DNA of 56,539 nucleotides. Source: Streptomyces aureocirculatus. GTDB taxonomy: Bacteria; Actinomycetota; Actinomycetes; Streptomycetales; Streptomycetaceae. Each line of letters begins with the position of its first letter. Position 1 is the stretch's first letter. The DNA lies in assembly GCF_000720475.1 (NCBI RefSeq), contig NZ_JOAP01000047.1, positions 1 through 56,539 of the forward strand, in the 5' to 3' direction. A program made the translations under genes and the position numbers. Below the pieces are notes generated by a model. It saw nothing but the letters and a program-made list of their open reading frames with translations. It was not told the origin of the DNA and ran no database searches. Of the stretch, positions 35,193 through 43,694 are shown one piece after another.

Positions 35193-36911
35193 ATGCCCGA
35201 GCAGTCCATCCGGCACCGCCGCGGCGCCGCCACGCGCGAGCGACGGCGCCTGCGCATGTTGCTGAGCCTTCCAGCCCTGGCCTCCGGTGCCGCCGCTGTG
35301 CTTGCCGGTACGGAGCTGGTGCCAATCTTTGTGTCTATACCCGCTGGCGTCGGCATGGGTGCCGTGGCCGGGATCGTCTGTCGGCGCAGCGGCCGGGCCG
35401 GGACTACCGCGACAGAACCAGGCTTGCCAGAACTGCTCAGCAAGGTCCAAGAGGTCGCGCAGGCAATCTGTGCGCTTCCCCGCTCCCGGTCGGCTGAACC
35501 CGCACAGATGCCGCTTGCCGCCGCATCGGGGCAGGCCGCAGCCATCAGCGACCTGGACAAGGCTCTGGCGCGTATAAAAGAGGTCCAGTACACCCTGGGC
35601 GGTCTGCAGCAACAGCATCAGGCTGCCCTAGCCGCGTGGCAGGCCGGAGCGGACCGGCTGCGTGCCGTGCTGGCCCAGGCGGGCAAGGACACGGACGAGG
35701 CGGTTGCGCACCTCTTGAGGGGTGAACAGCCACCGATGCGCGAGCCTGCGCCCGCCACCCCAGGCGGGCACCCTCTGGCGGACGTGGAGTGCGCGCTGCG
35801 TTCTTTCACCCACGACATGCTTCAGGCCCTGGTCAAGGTGTCGGATCAGCAGGGACGGGCGGTCATGCTGATCCTGGCCCGGCGGATGCTGCGTCTGCTC
35901 ACCCGCGCGCTGGACAGGCTGGACGTCCTGGAGCACGCCACCGAGAGCCCCGAGCTGCTCAAGCTCGAGTACGCGATCGATCACACCATCACCATTGCCC
36001 GGCGGCTGGGCGATACCTTCGTGCTGCTCAGCGGCAACCGTCCGCGCCGCTCGAAGCAGCCGGCCGAGCCGCTGTGGGATGTCGTCCAGCACGCCATCGC
36101 CGAGATCGAGCACTACCGCCGTGTGGAGGTCGTCCCACCGCTGGAGGGCCTCATCCACGGGCACGCGGTGTCCGAACTCGTCCACCTGTTGTCGGAGCTG
36201 CTGGACAACGCAACCAAGTACTCCAAGCCGTCCAGGTCCGTCACCGTCAGGGCCACTCACGAGGCAGCGGGCGTGGCGCTGCACATCTGCGATCACGGTC
36301 TGCCCATTGCCGAGCAGAAGCTCGCGGAGCTCAACGCGCGTCTGGCCAACCCCGAACGGCATCGTGGGCGTGTCCCGCAGGACATGCTGGGCTTGTTCGT
36401 CGTCGGCATCAACGCCCTCAATCTGGGGGTGCGGGTCAAACTGGAGCGCAACATCTACAGCTCCACCGACGCCGTGGTGGTACTTCCCCCCAAGCTGTTC
36501 ACCAGCGACGCGCTACAGGCTGACGAGCTGCAGCCTGTGCCGGACCCTGCGGCTGCAGCCCGCCCTGGAGACCCGCGCGAGAGGCTGGTTCTTGCAGCGC
36601 CCGTCCGTGCGGGCAGCGAGCACGCACTGGCCAGCGATGCACCTCGTGCTGCCATCGCCGCGGGCCACGACGCACCCGGTGAGCGCCCCCGGCCGCAAAC
36701 GGAGGCCGATTCCGGGCCCGGCCCGCGGGCCCCGCTGCCCGCACGCGACCGTTCCAAGAGCTACATGCCGCCCGCCCTTCAGCACGCCGCCTCCACGCCC
36801 CGTGATGACAGACCGGCCGTGTCCGAGCCGGGATTCACTGCCCCGGGGTTCATGTCCGGCCTGCAGCGTGCCCGGCAAGGCGACCCAGGCGACACCCCGA
36901 CCAGCCCATGA
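35193..36911 (+). CDS. cvnA: Conservon sensor-like histidine kinase CvnA
   Basis: 572 residues from ATG 35193 (GAGGAACGTC upstream). Two N-terminal hydrophobic segments (about 30-65) precede a coiled-coil region (DLDKALARIKEVQYTLGGLQ). The HATPase domain shows VSELVHLLSELLDNATKYSK (N-box), VALHICDHGLPI (G1) and QDMLGLFVVGINAL (G2). A long disordered Pro/Arg-rich tail ends the protein. This is the layout of CvnA nitrate-sensor-like kinases. The gene heads cvnABCD, whose products form a membrane-associated complex reminiscent of eukaryotic G-protein systems. Confidence 0.9.
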   Translation: MPEQSIRHRRGAATRERRRLRMLLSLPALASGAAAVLAGTELVPIFVSIPAGVGMGAVAGIVCRRSGRAGTTATEPGLPELLSKVQEVAQAICALPRSRSAEPAQMPLAAASGQAAAISDLDKALARIKEVQYTLGGLQQQHQAALAAWQAGADRLRAVLAQAGKDTDEAVAHLLRGEQPPMREPAPATPGGHPLADVECALRSFTHDMLQALVKVSDQQGRAVMLILARRMLRLLTRALDRLDVLEHATESPELLKLEYAIDHTITIARRLGDTFVLLSGNRPRRSKQPAEPLWDVVQHAIAEIEHYRRVEVVPPLEGLIHGHAVSELVHLLSELLDNATKYSKPSRSVTVRATHEAAGVALHICDHGLPIAEQKLAELNARLANPERHRGRVPQDMLGLFVVGINALNLGVRVKLERNIYSSTDAVVVLPPKLFTSDALQADELQPVPDPAAAARPGDPRERLVLAAPVRAGSEHALASDAPRAAIAAGHDAPGERPRPQTEADSGPGPRAPLPARDRSKSYMPPALQHAASTPRDDRPAVSEPGFTAPGFMSGLQRARQGDPGDTPTSP

Positions 36912-36938
36912 CCGGCCCCACCCTGCCCCGGAGGCATC

Positions 36939-37352
36939 ATGCCCTCAACTGAAGAGCTGCCCGCCCTGCTGGACGACTTCACCCGCAACACCAAAGGCGT
37001 GCACGGCGTCATCATCTGCTCGCGCGACGGACTGCTCCTGGCCTCTTCCGAGCAATTCGCGGGCGAGGTCGCAGAACACTTCAGCGCCATCACCAGCGGC
37101 GTGTACTCACTGGCCCGCGCAGTCCCCGAAAAGTTTCCCGACGCCGGACAGCCGCGCACACTGCTCCTGGAGTACGGCAGCGCCATGCTGTTGATCATGG
37201 CGGCGGGGGAAAACGCACTGTTCGTCGTCTATACCGACTCCGGCATCAACACCGAACAGGCCGCCTACGACGCGAACCTGATCATCCAGCAGATCCCAGA
37301 TCACGTGACCGTGCCGCCTCGTTGGCAACCGCACCCGCAGTCGGCCCTGTGA
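36939..37352 (+). CDS. cvnB: Roadblock/LC7 protein CvnB
   Basis: 137 residues, roadblock/LC7 fold: PALLDDFTRNTKGVHGVIIC followed by SRDGLLLASSEQF, and SAMLLIMAAGENALFVVYTD. Such proteins regulate the partner GTPase, here CvnD. The gene lies 27 bp after cvnA and runs directly into cvnC. Confidence 0.92.
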   Translation: MPSTEELPALLDDFTRNTKGVHGVIICSRDGLLLASSEQFAGEVAEHFSAITSGVYSLARAVPEKFPDAGQPRTLLLEYGSAMLLIMAAGENALFVVYTDSGINTEQAAYDANLIIQQIPDHVTVPPRWQPHPQSAL

Positions 37353-37353
37353 C

Positions 37354-37719
37354 GTGGACGACGGCGCTGCGCGCAGCGATGAAGGCCTGGGCGCCGTACG
37401 GCCTTACGCGCTGGTGCAAGGCCGGGTCGAACCGGACCAGAACTATGGGCTCGACCGGTCTTCCCTTGTCCAAACCGTACGCAACCGTCCCACCGTCGCT
37501 CTGGCCCACCACTACAACCAGGTACTGGACCTGTGCGAGGAACCCTGCTCGGTCGCTGAAATCGCCGGACGCCTCCGCCGGCCCGTGAACGTGGCAACCA
37601 TCTGGGTCAGCGACCTGTTGGCCGAGCGCCTGCTCCTTCCCGCCACCACCGGGCCCCTCCCCGACCCCGACAACCCCATATTCCTCAGACAGGTTCTCGA
37701 TGCCCTCATACGGTACTGA
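37354..37719 (+). CDS. cvnC: DUF742 protein CvnC
   Basis: 121 residues from GTG 37354. The DUF742 pattern is clear: VRPYALVQGRVEPDQNYGLD, QVLDLCEEPCSVAEIAGRLR, VNVATIWVSDLLAERLLLP and NPIFLRQVLDALIRY. The middle is a winged-helix-like segment. It overlaps cvnD by 20 bp. Confidence 0.92.
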   Translation: MDDGAARSDEGLGAVRPYALVQGRVEPDQNYGLDRSSLVQTVRNRPTVALAHHYNQVLDLCEEPCSVAEIAGRLRRPVNVATIWVSDLLAERLLLPATTGPLPDPDNPIFLRQVLDALIRY

Positions 37720-38308
37720 CAGCACTCTGCCCGCGAAGATCATCATCGCGGGCGGATTCGGGGCGGGCAAGACCACCTTTGTGGGCGCCGCCAGCGAGAT
37801 CCGCCCCCTGCGCACAGAGGAGCAGCTCACCGCTGCCAGCCGCAACATCGACAGCCTGCACGGCCTCGCCGCCAAGAGCACCACGACCGTCGCCATGGAC
37901 TTCGGACGCCTCACCCTCCCTCTGGCTGCGGGCAACGGGCTGGGCGCACAGCACGTGCAGCTCCTGATGTTCGGCACCCCGGGCCAGCAGCGTTTCGGCT
38001 TCATGTGGGACGGGCTGACGCACAGAGCGGTCGGCGCGTGCGTTCTGGTCGACACCCGCCGGCTGCCGGACGCCTTCGCACCGGTCGAGTACTTCGAGCG
38101 GCGCACCATGCCCTTCGTCGTAGCCGTCAACCGGTTCGACGGCATGCGCACGCACGACACCGGTGACGTACACGCCGCACTCGACCTCGAGCCGTGGGTT
38201 CCGGTGATGGACTGCGATGCCCGTGAGCGCCCCTCGGCGCGCAAGGTACTCATCCAGTTGCTCCGGCACGCCTGTGACCGCGCCGAGGCTTCCTTTTTGA
38301 CCCGCTGA
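37700..38308 (+). CDS. cvnD: Small GTPase CvnD
   Basis: 202 residues. P-loop IIIAGGFGAGKTTFVGAAS, switch-region threonines around AAKSTTTVAMDFGRL, G3 variant LLMFGTPGQQRFGFMWDGL, and the guanine-specificity region VVAVNRFDG. This is the ATP/GTP-binding protein of conservons. It overlaps cvnC and is followed by a GAF-domain gene. Confidence 0.92.
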   Translation: MPSYGTDSTLPAKIIIAGGFGAGKTTFVGAASEIRPLRTEEQLTAASRNIDSLHGLAAKSTTTVAMDFGRLTLPLAAGNGLGAQHVQLLMFGTPGQQRFGFMWDGLTHRAVGACVLVDTRRLPDAFAPVEYFERRTMPFVVAVNRFDGMRTHDTGDVHAALDLEPWVPVMDCDARERPSARKVLIQLLRHACDRAEASFLTR

Positions 38309-38322
38309 CCTTGAGGAGCACT

Positions 38323-38922
38323 GTGACGACCTTCGACCCCGTCTCCGGCAGGCACCGCCGGCCCCAGGACCGCGATCTGGCGGCCAGGATGCGGCTGCTG
38401 CCGCAGCTCAACCTCGAGGACGAACACCCGGTGGAGGTGTTCGACCAACTGGCGCGCACCTATGCGCTCAAAGCATCCGAGCTGGTCGGGCTCCCCGGCG
38501 AACTCAGCGCGATGGTCAACATCGTCAAACCCGGCCGCCAGTACTTCGTCGGCCTCTACGTTGCCGAACCCGAGCGCAGTCTGACGGCCAGCGATGTGAT
38601 CACCGACAACGTGGTCGCCTCTCAGCGGACCATGCCCACCAGCGAGGGTTGGTGCGTGCACACCTTGGGCCGCCGCAAAGCGCTGGCCCTGAACGATGTC
38701 AAGGACTTCCATCGCTGGGCTGCGAACGGCGCCCGCCCCAAACTCGGCGTCCAGACCTACCTCGGAACACCGATCTTCTACAACGGCATCACCTTGGGCA
38801 CCACCTGCTTCGTGGGCCCCACACCCGTCGAGTGGGGCGAGGACGGCGTGGGCCTGATCAAGGACATGGCCCAGGAAGTACCGATCGAGCTGGAGCGGTG
38901 GAAGGGGGCTTGCCTGCTCTGA
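38323..38922 (+). CDS. GAF-domain protein of the conservon
   Basis: 199 residues from GTG 38323 behind GAGGAG. From about residue 40 it reads as a GAF domain: ARTYALKASELVGLPGELSA, VASQRTMPTSEGWCVHTLGR, NGARPKLGVQTYLGTPIFYN, GTTCFVGPTPVEWGEDGVGL. Some conservons carry an extra sensory or metabolic gene after cvnD. Here this protein may supply ligand or redox sensing. It is 14 bp downstream of cvnD. Confidence 0.8.
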   Translation: MTTFDPVSGRHRRPQDRDLAARMRLLPQLNLEDEHPVEVFDQLARTYALKASELVGLPGELSAMVNIVKPGRQYFVGLYVAEPERSLTASDVITDNVVASQRTMPTSEGWCVHTLGRRKALALNDVKDFHRWAANGARPKLGVQTYLGTPIFYNGITLGTTCFVGPTPVEWGEDGVGLIKDMAQEVPIELERWKGACLL

Positions 38923-38979
38923 GACTGGCACGCACACCTCATGCCGAGCACGACCGTACAGGGGAGGGGACGCAAACCG

Positions 38980-40191
38980 ATGTCTGCCACGGAATTGGTT
39001 TTGACCGAAGCCCAGCGCGCGCTGCGGGACCAGGCGGCTGAGTTCGCCGAACACGAGATCCGCCCGCGCCTGGAAAGCATGAACGCCAAGGGCACCCACG
39101 GCGACACCGAACTCCCAGGCCTGATGGGCGCCCTGGGGTGGCTCGGCGTCTTTGTGAGCCCGGACTATGGCGGCCTGGGCCTGGGGCACCTGGCCAAAAC
39201 GCTGCTGCTGGCTGATGTCTCGTACGCCAGCGGAGCCGTCGGTTCCACCTTGCAGGCCTCGCTGATCCCCGCCTTCGCCATCCACCACCTGGGCACCGAC
39301 GAGCAGAAACGGGACTGGCTGCCGCAGATCAGTGCCGGGATGTGGGCGACGATCGCGGTCACCGAACCGGACGACGGATGCGACGTCCTGGGCATGCAGA
39401 GCAGCGCACAGCGAAATTCCGACGGCTCCTACACCCTGACCGGGCACAAAACGTTCATCGGCAACTCCCACATCGCCGACGTCCACCTGGTGATCGCCCG
39501 CACCGCGCCGGGCCGCGACACGAGCAGCCTGTCGGCCTTTCTCGTCGAGAAGGACCGGCCCGGGCTGAGCGTGAGCCAGCCTCCCTTCGACTCCCTGCAC
39601 GGGTTCAGCCTGGGCGACGTGCATCTGGAACGCGTGCGCGTTCCCTCCCACCACCTCCTGGGCGCGGAAGGCGACGGCCTCGCCGCCGCCTACGGCGCTT
39701 CCGTCGTGTGCGGGCGCCTGAACATCGCCGCCGTCGCGCTCGGCCTGCACCGGCACGTCCGTGACGCCGCCCAAGCCTTCCTCGCCAACCGCATACGCCG
39801 CGGACGGCCACTTACGGATATGGCTGTCCTCAGACAACGCCTGACCCACATCAACACCAAGCTCATGACCACCGAGGCGCTCACCTACCGCCCTTCCCAG
39901 CTCCTGGACCACGCACGCCCCTGCGACGCCGAACTCATGAACGCCAAGCTGACCAGCTACAACAACGCGACCGAAAGCGCCGAGGAGGCCACCCGCCTCT
40001 TCGGCGGCTACGGCTCACGCGCCGACTACCCGCTGCCCCGCCTGGCCCGCGACATCCGCCACCTGGCCGCGCCCGCCGGGCCCGACGACCTCCAGATGCT
40101 CCGGCTCGCCCAGTTGGGCTCCGCAACGCCTCCGCCCCAGTGGTCCGCACGTTTCGCGACCCCCTACCCCACCAGTGCCCACATCGTCTAA
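38980..40191 (+). CDS. Acyl-CoA dehydrogenase
   Basis: 403 residues from ATG 38980 (AGGGGAGGGGAC just upstream; ATG 38941 would add 13 residues). The family blocks are LGVFVSPDYGGLGLGHLAKT, WATIAVTEPDDGCDVLGMQS (FAD site), LTGHKTFIGNSHIADVHLVI and the C-terminal LFGGYGSRADYPLPRLARDI. The enzyme oxidises acyl-CoA or acyl carrier substrates with FAD. It follows the conservon within 60 bp and precedes the HTH/phosphotransferase-like gene, so it could belong to either unit. A role in tailoring a peptide N-cap is possible but unproven. Confidence 0.88.
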   Translation: MSATELVLTEAQRALRDQAAEFAEHEIRPRLESMNAKGTHGDTELPGLMGALGWLGVFVSPDYGGLGLGHLAKTLLLADVSYASGAVGSTLQASLIPAFAIHHLGTDEQKRDWLPQISAGMWATIAVTEPDDGCDVLGMQSSAQRNSDGSYTLTGHKTFIGNSHIADVHLVIARTAPGRDTSSLSAFLVEKDRPGLSVSQPPFDSLHGFSLGDVHLERVRVPSHHLLGAEGDGLAAAYGASVVCGRLNIAAVALGLHRHVRDAAQAFLANRIRRGRPLTDMAVLRQRLTHINTKLMTTEALTYRPSQLLDHARPCDAELMNAKLTSYNNATESAEEATRLFGGYGSRADYPLPRLARDIRHLAAPAGPDDLQMLRLAQLGSATPPPQWSARFATPYPTSAHIV

Positions 40192-40301
40192 CCCCTCCTG
40201 CGCATGCCAGCCGGGGCGGGCACATCACGCCCCGGCTCTGCCTCACAACTGCAGCAGCCTGCTCTCACCAACCCATCGCGCTCACCACCAGGATCCACAC
40301 C

Positions 40302-41924
40302 ATGCCTGCCATCACCCCCGCCACGCCGCCCCCGCCGGTCAGCCTCACCGACGACGAGCGCAAGGTCGCCCAGGCCCTGGTCTGCGGCACCTCCGCAAAC
40401 ACCACCGCAGCCCGCCTGGGCATGGACATCACCGCATACAGGGGCCACGAGCGGGCCCTGGCCGTGAGGTTCGGCGTGGAAGGGCGGTTGCCGTTGGTCC
40501 ATGCCCTCTGCTGCCACCGCCCGCAGCCCCCAGCCGGTGACGCGCGGCTGCCTTCGCTCGACGCCAGCGAACTCCTGCTGCTGCGCGCACTGGTGAGCTA
40601 CCCCGCCCAGGAAGACATCGCCGCGGCCGCACTGATCACGCTCACGGAGGTCCGCCCCCGGCGCTCACGACTGGTCCGCGTCACCGGCGCCGACAACACG
40701 GCGGACTTGGTGCGGCGTGCCCACGCCTGGGGCATGCTGGGCCCCCACCCCTCCTATGCCCCCGCCAGATCACCGGCAGGGCTGCACACCGCTCCGGCCT
40801 GCCCCGACCTCCTCGTGTGGGCCGAGAGTGAGATGCGCGGCGTGATCAACCGGTGCTGGCCCCACCGCCGCGTCAGGGTCGGTGCCGTGATCCCCTCGCT
40901 CACCAGCATCGTGCGCACTGTCCACGTCGACGGCCAGGTGCTCGTGGCCAAGTACCAGCCCTTGGGAGCCCCGCTGCACTCCCTGACCCGCGGCACCTAC
41001 GGCTCCGCGGCCAACATCCGCCGCCAGCAGGTCGCCTACCGGCTGTCCGACAACAGCAATGAGCGCGTCCAACACCGGCACCTGACCTCTCTGCGGACAG
41101 CCGGGCTGAGCGTGGCAGCCCCCACCCAGGCAGTCGGCGGCTTCCTTTTCACCGAACACGTCCCAGGCCCCACCCTCAGCCACGTCCTGAAGGACGACCC
41201 GGCGCACGCCGCCACGGTCCTGACCCGAGTCCTCCGCTCCACCGGCCCCACCCTGCACGACACGCTGCTCGACCGGAACACGCTCTGCGCCAGCCCGATC
41301 ATCAAAGGCCTCCGCGGCCTCCAACCAGACACCGCTTCAGCACACCACCTCGCCCATAGCGCCGCCACGCAACCAGCTCCTCACCTCATCACCCAGATCA
41401 CCCACGCCGCCCGTACGCTCCTCCCCCGCATCGAAAAGCTGCCCCGCTCCCCGCGGCCCCTCTACGGCAACCTGCACACCGACCACATCATCTGCCACGA
41501 CGCAGACCGCGAAACGCTGCTGAGCCCCCTCCTCCACTTCGGGCCCCGCGGCGCCGACCTCGCCCAGCTCATCTCCCGCTGCACACTGGACCTCCTCGCC
41601 TGTCCCACAGCCACCGCCAAGCTGATCACCGACGCTCTTCGCAAAGCCGTCACCGACCACAGCCGTGCCATCCCCCGGCCCGCCCGGGCCTCCTGGCTCC
41701 TGGACGTTCTCTGCCTCTGGCACGCCGACACTCTCAACGCCGTCGCGGCCGCCCTCCTGGCCCCTCCCGGAATGCGTCTGCCCCACCAAGCGCACAGCAT
41801 CCTGCAACACCTTTCGCGCGTGAGCGCACTCCTGACAGCCCTGCGCCGCGCCACCTCCACCCGCGATCCGCAACCGGCCTGGCTGTACATGCTGAACCAC
41901 CTCGCGCGCGGGCACCCCGCATGA
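40302..41924 (+). CDS. Fusion of N-terminal HTH-like segment with phosphotransferase-like domain
   Basis: 540 residues from ATG 40302 (AGGA upstream). Residues about 10-60 resemble a LuxR-type HTH (SLTDDERKVAQALVCGTSAN, TTAARLGMDITAYRGHERAL). From about 200 the chain follows the aminoglycoside-phosphotransferase/kinase fold: VDGQVLVAKYQPLG with the likely ATP lysine, GGFLFTEHVPGPTLSHVL, and PRPLYGNLHTDHIICHD where HGDLHxxN is expected. In that motif the catalytic Asp is Asn and the flanking His and Asn are changed, so activity is doubtful. Thioamitide clusters encode phosphotransferase-like proteins acting on the precursor; this gene stands next to the YcaO/TfuA cluster. Confidence 0.65.
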   Translation: MPAITPATPPPPVSLTDDERKVAQALVCGTSANTTAARLGMDITAYRGHERALAVRFGVEGRLPLVHALCCHRPQPPAGDARLPSLDASELLLLRALVSYPAQEDIAAAALITLTEVRPRRSRLVRVTGADNTADLVRRAHAWGMLGPHPSYAPARSPAGLHTAPACPDLLVWAESEMRGVINRCWPHRRVRVGAVIPSLTSIVRTVHVDGQVLVAKYQPLGAPLHSLTRGTYGSAANIRRQQVAYRLSDNSNERVQHRHLTSLRTAGLSVAAPTQAVGGFLFTEHVPGPTLSHVLKDDPAHAATVLTRVLRSTGPTLHDTLLDRNTLCASPIIKGLRGLQPDTASAHHLAHSAATQPAPHLITQITHAARTLLPRIEKLPRSPRPLYGNLHTDHIICHDADRETLLSPLLHFGPRGADLAQLISRCTLDLLACPTATAKLITDALRKAVTDHSRAIPRPARASWLLDVLCLWHADTLNAVAAALLAPPGMRLPHQAHSILQHLSRVSALLTALRRATSTRDPQPAWLYMLNHLARGHPA

Positions 41925-42002
41925 GCAGCGCTGCACTCGCCGCTCGTCCCACCGTTGTTGGATGCCCCTCTGCGGGCCCGTGGACAGCGCGTGCCGCAGG
42001 GT

Positions 42003-43337
42003 TCATGCGGCGAGGGCGTCGCGCAGCTCGTCCACGACGGCTTCGTGGTGGTGACGGTCGGGGATGGAGTGGTAGAGGTTCATGGCGCGCTGGTGCACGA
42101 GCCCGGAGCGGTAGGCGTCCGAGAGGCTGTCCAGGACCGCGATGGTGCGTCGGCACGCCTGCTCGGTATCGCCGTCGTGGTGGAAACAGGCCGCACCGTC
42201 GATGGTCAGCAAAGAGCGGGTCATCGTGCTGGTCGGTGCGGACAGTTCCAGGGCACGCTCCTGGCTCTGGCGGGCTCGGCGGGTGTCGCCGAGGACGGTG
42301 AAGGCGTGGGACAGGTGCACGTGGTGTTTCTGCTCGCCGTGGGTCAGCCACGTGTCGGCGCGTGCACCGGCGTCCAGGCGCTCCATGAGTACCTCTGCGG
42401 CCCTGACCGCTTGGCGGGCTTGTTCGTGCTGGTGAGAGAGGGCGTATGCGCGGGCGGCGACGGCGGCGGAGAGGGTGGCGGCGGCGGTCGGTCGGTTGCC
42501 GGCGGCAAAGCGGGCTTGTTCCGCGAGACGCGCGGCGGCTTGCGGGGCACCGTAGTTGAGGGGGACCATCGCCTCACGTGCCAGAACCCACGCGTGCAGT
42601 TGGCGATCCCCGGACTCCTGAGCAGCAGTGCCCGCGGTGGCAAACCATTTGCGGGCCTCTTTGCGGGCGCCGAGGTCGTGCAACACGATCGCGATCATCC
42701 CCGCCATCTGTGCCGCGGTGCGGCAGACCCGGACGCGCGTGGCGACAGGTTGAGGGGTGTCGAGGTAGGGCCGCAGCTCGGTGAAGTCGCCTGCGAGGTC
42801 GGCCACGACGCGGGTCGGCATCTGACCGTGGTAGCCGTAGCCGTACGTTTCAGCGGCCGTTTCCAGATCAGCCAGGCCGGCCAGGTCGGTGTCGGAGGCA
42901 AGAGCGAGGTTCAGCGACTGGCGGGTGTCGGTCAGGGCGGTCAAAGCGGCCCCGGTGAGGCCGGCGGCGAACGCGCCGCGGAATAATTGGCGACGGTTCA
43001 TGGGATCGTCTCCATCGTCGAACTCCCGGTGCGGTGTCGGAGGGTTGTCCTCCCAGAGTCGCGCAGCCAGCCCCAAAAGGGCACCTGGGATGCGGAGTCC
43101 GTCCGCGACGCGCTCCACGGTGTCAAGGGCCGTCACGGTCGCCTCCCCCCGGGCGACCTTGGAGGCCCGCTCGGCCTTCATCCCGCATGCCTCACCGATC
43201 CGGTTGAAAGAGATCCCAGTTCGGTGCGCCATAGCGAACACAAGCGTGAAGTCCCGATGCTGGACCGCGCGACGGAAAGAGGGATCATCCAACAACCGGC
43301 GCGGGATCTGGGCTGGCGACTGCCGCAATTCATCCAC
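42003..43337 (-). CDS. XRE-family regulator with TPR-like domain, divergent from RiPP operon
   Basis: 444 residues from GTG 43337 (GGGGGAG upstream; a longer start at 43394 would run into the repeated operator). The HTH is DFTLVFAMAHRTGISFNRIG followed by EACGMKAERASKVARGEATV. A linker with NRRQLFRGAFAAGLTGAAL precedes TPR-like repeats (LHDLGARKEARKWFATAG, ARYALSHQ-type helices). This architecture is common for cluster-situated Streptomyces regulators. Its start lies 158 bp from the precursor gene on the other strand. Confidence 0.85.
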   Translation of the reverse strand: MDELRQSPAQIPRRLLDDPSFRRAVQHRDFTLVFAMAHRTGISFNRIGEACGMKAERASKVARGEATVTALDTVERVADGLRIPGALLGLAARLWEDNPPTPHREFDDGDDPMNRRQLFRGAFAAGLTGAALTALTDTRQSLNLALASDTDLAGLADLETAAETYGYGYHGQMPTRVVADLAGDFTELRPYLDTPQPVATRVRVCRTAAQMAGMIAIVLHDLGARKEARKWFATAGTAAQESGDRQLHAWVLAREAMVPLNYGAPQAAARLAEQARFAAGNRPTAAATLSAAVAARAYALSHQHEQARQAVRAAEVLMERLDAGARADTWLTHGEQKHHVHLSHAFTVLGDTRRARQSQERALELSAPTSTMTRSLLTIDGAACFHHDGDTEQACRRTIAVLDSLSDAYRSGLVHQRAMNLYHSIPDRHHHEAVVDELRDALAA

Positions 43338-43387
43338 AACTCCCCCCTCGAACTCTGCAGCATGCCGCAGTGCCCGAGGGGACGCTA

Positions 43388-43415
43388 CCCCCACGGTGGG
43401 GCCCCCACGGTGGGG
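43388..43415. promoter_or_regulatory. Two abutting 14-bp palindromic repeats (putative operator)
   Basis: CCCCCACGGTGGGG occurs twice in direct, gapless tandem (43388-43401 and 43402-43415). Each unit is itself a near-palindrome (CCCCAC/GTGGGG around one G). It lies between the divergent XRE regulator and the RiPP precursor, about 80 bp before the precursor ATG, where a cluster operator is expected. Confidence 0.6.
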
Positions 43416-43494
43416 TTACTGGCATCGGCCGATCGGACTTCACTGGCGGATGCCCGCGGCCGGATCGACCGGCCGCCTTTCGCAGGAGGACCAC

Positions 43495-43602
43495 ATGGTG
43501 TCCAAGTCCCAGGCCGCCGTCAGCACTTTGAAGCCCACCCAGGAGACCGAGGAGCTCACCGACACGGTGGTAGTCGCCGTCGACGTCGAGGACGAGGAGT
43601 AG
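43495..43602 (+). CDS. RiPP precursor peptide candidate, 35 aa
   Basis: ATG 43495 follows a near-perfect AGGAGG, the strongest ribosome site in the neighbourhood, and a TAG closes after 35 residues. The sequence is MVSKSQAAVSTLKPTQ followed by ETEELTDTVVVAVDVEDEE. It is polar in the front half, with a hydrophobic VVVAV stretch and an acidic tail, and has no cysteine. A hairpin follows and the TfuA/YcaO genes come next, the classic order for a RiPP. The leader/core boundary is unknown: the core could be the VVVAVDVEDEE end or, less likely, include the Thr-rich middle. Thioamidation of a backbone carbonyl is inferred from the neighbours only. Confidence 0.75.
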   Translation: MVSKSQAAVSTLKPTQETEELTDTVVVAVDVEDEE

Positions 43603-43627
43603 TCCCACCCCGCGCATCCCGTCCCAG

Positions 43628-43667
43628 GCGCCCCTCTCTTCGGCCTCTTCCAAGGCCAGGGGGGCGC
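43628..43667 (+). terminator. Hairpin between precursor and TfuA gene
   Basis: GCGCCCC (43628-43634) pairs with GGGGCGC (43661-43667), and an inner GGCCT/AGGCC stem (43642-43657) sits inside. It begins 26 bp after the precursor stop and 28 bp before the TfuA start. Such a partial terminator or RNA-stabilising structure typically lets the precursor be made in excess over its enzymes. Confidence 0.55.
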
Positions 43668-43694
43668 TCCGCGCACCGCATCCTGGAGGTCACA

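Noticed and set aside
37282..39912. 876-aa minus-strand ORF
   Set aside because: It lies antisense to cvnC, cvnD, the GAF gene and the acyl-CoA dehydrogenase, and reads as a low-complexity shadow of their high-GC codons.
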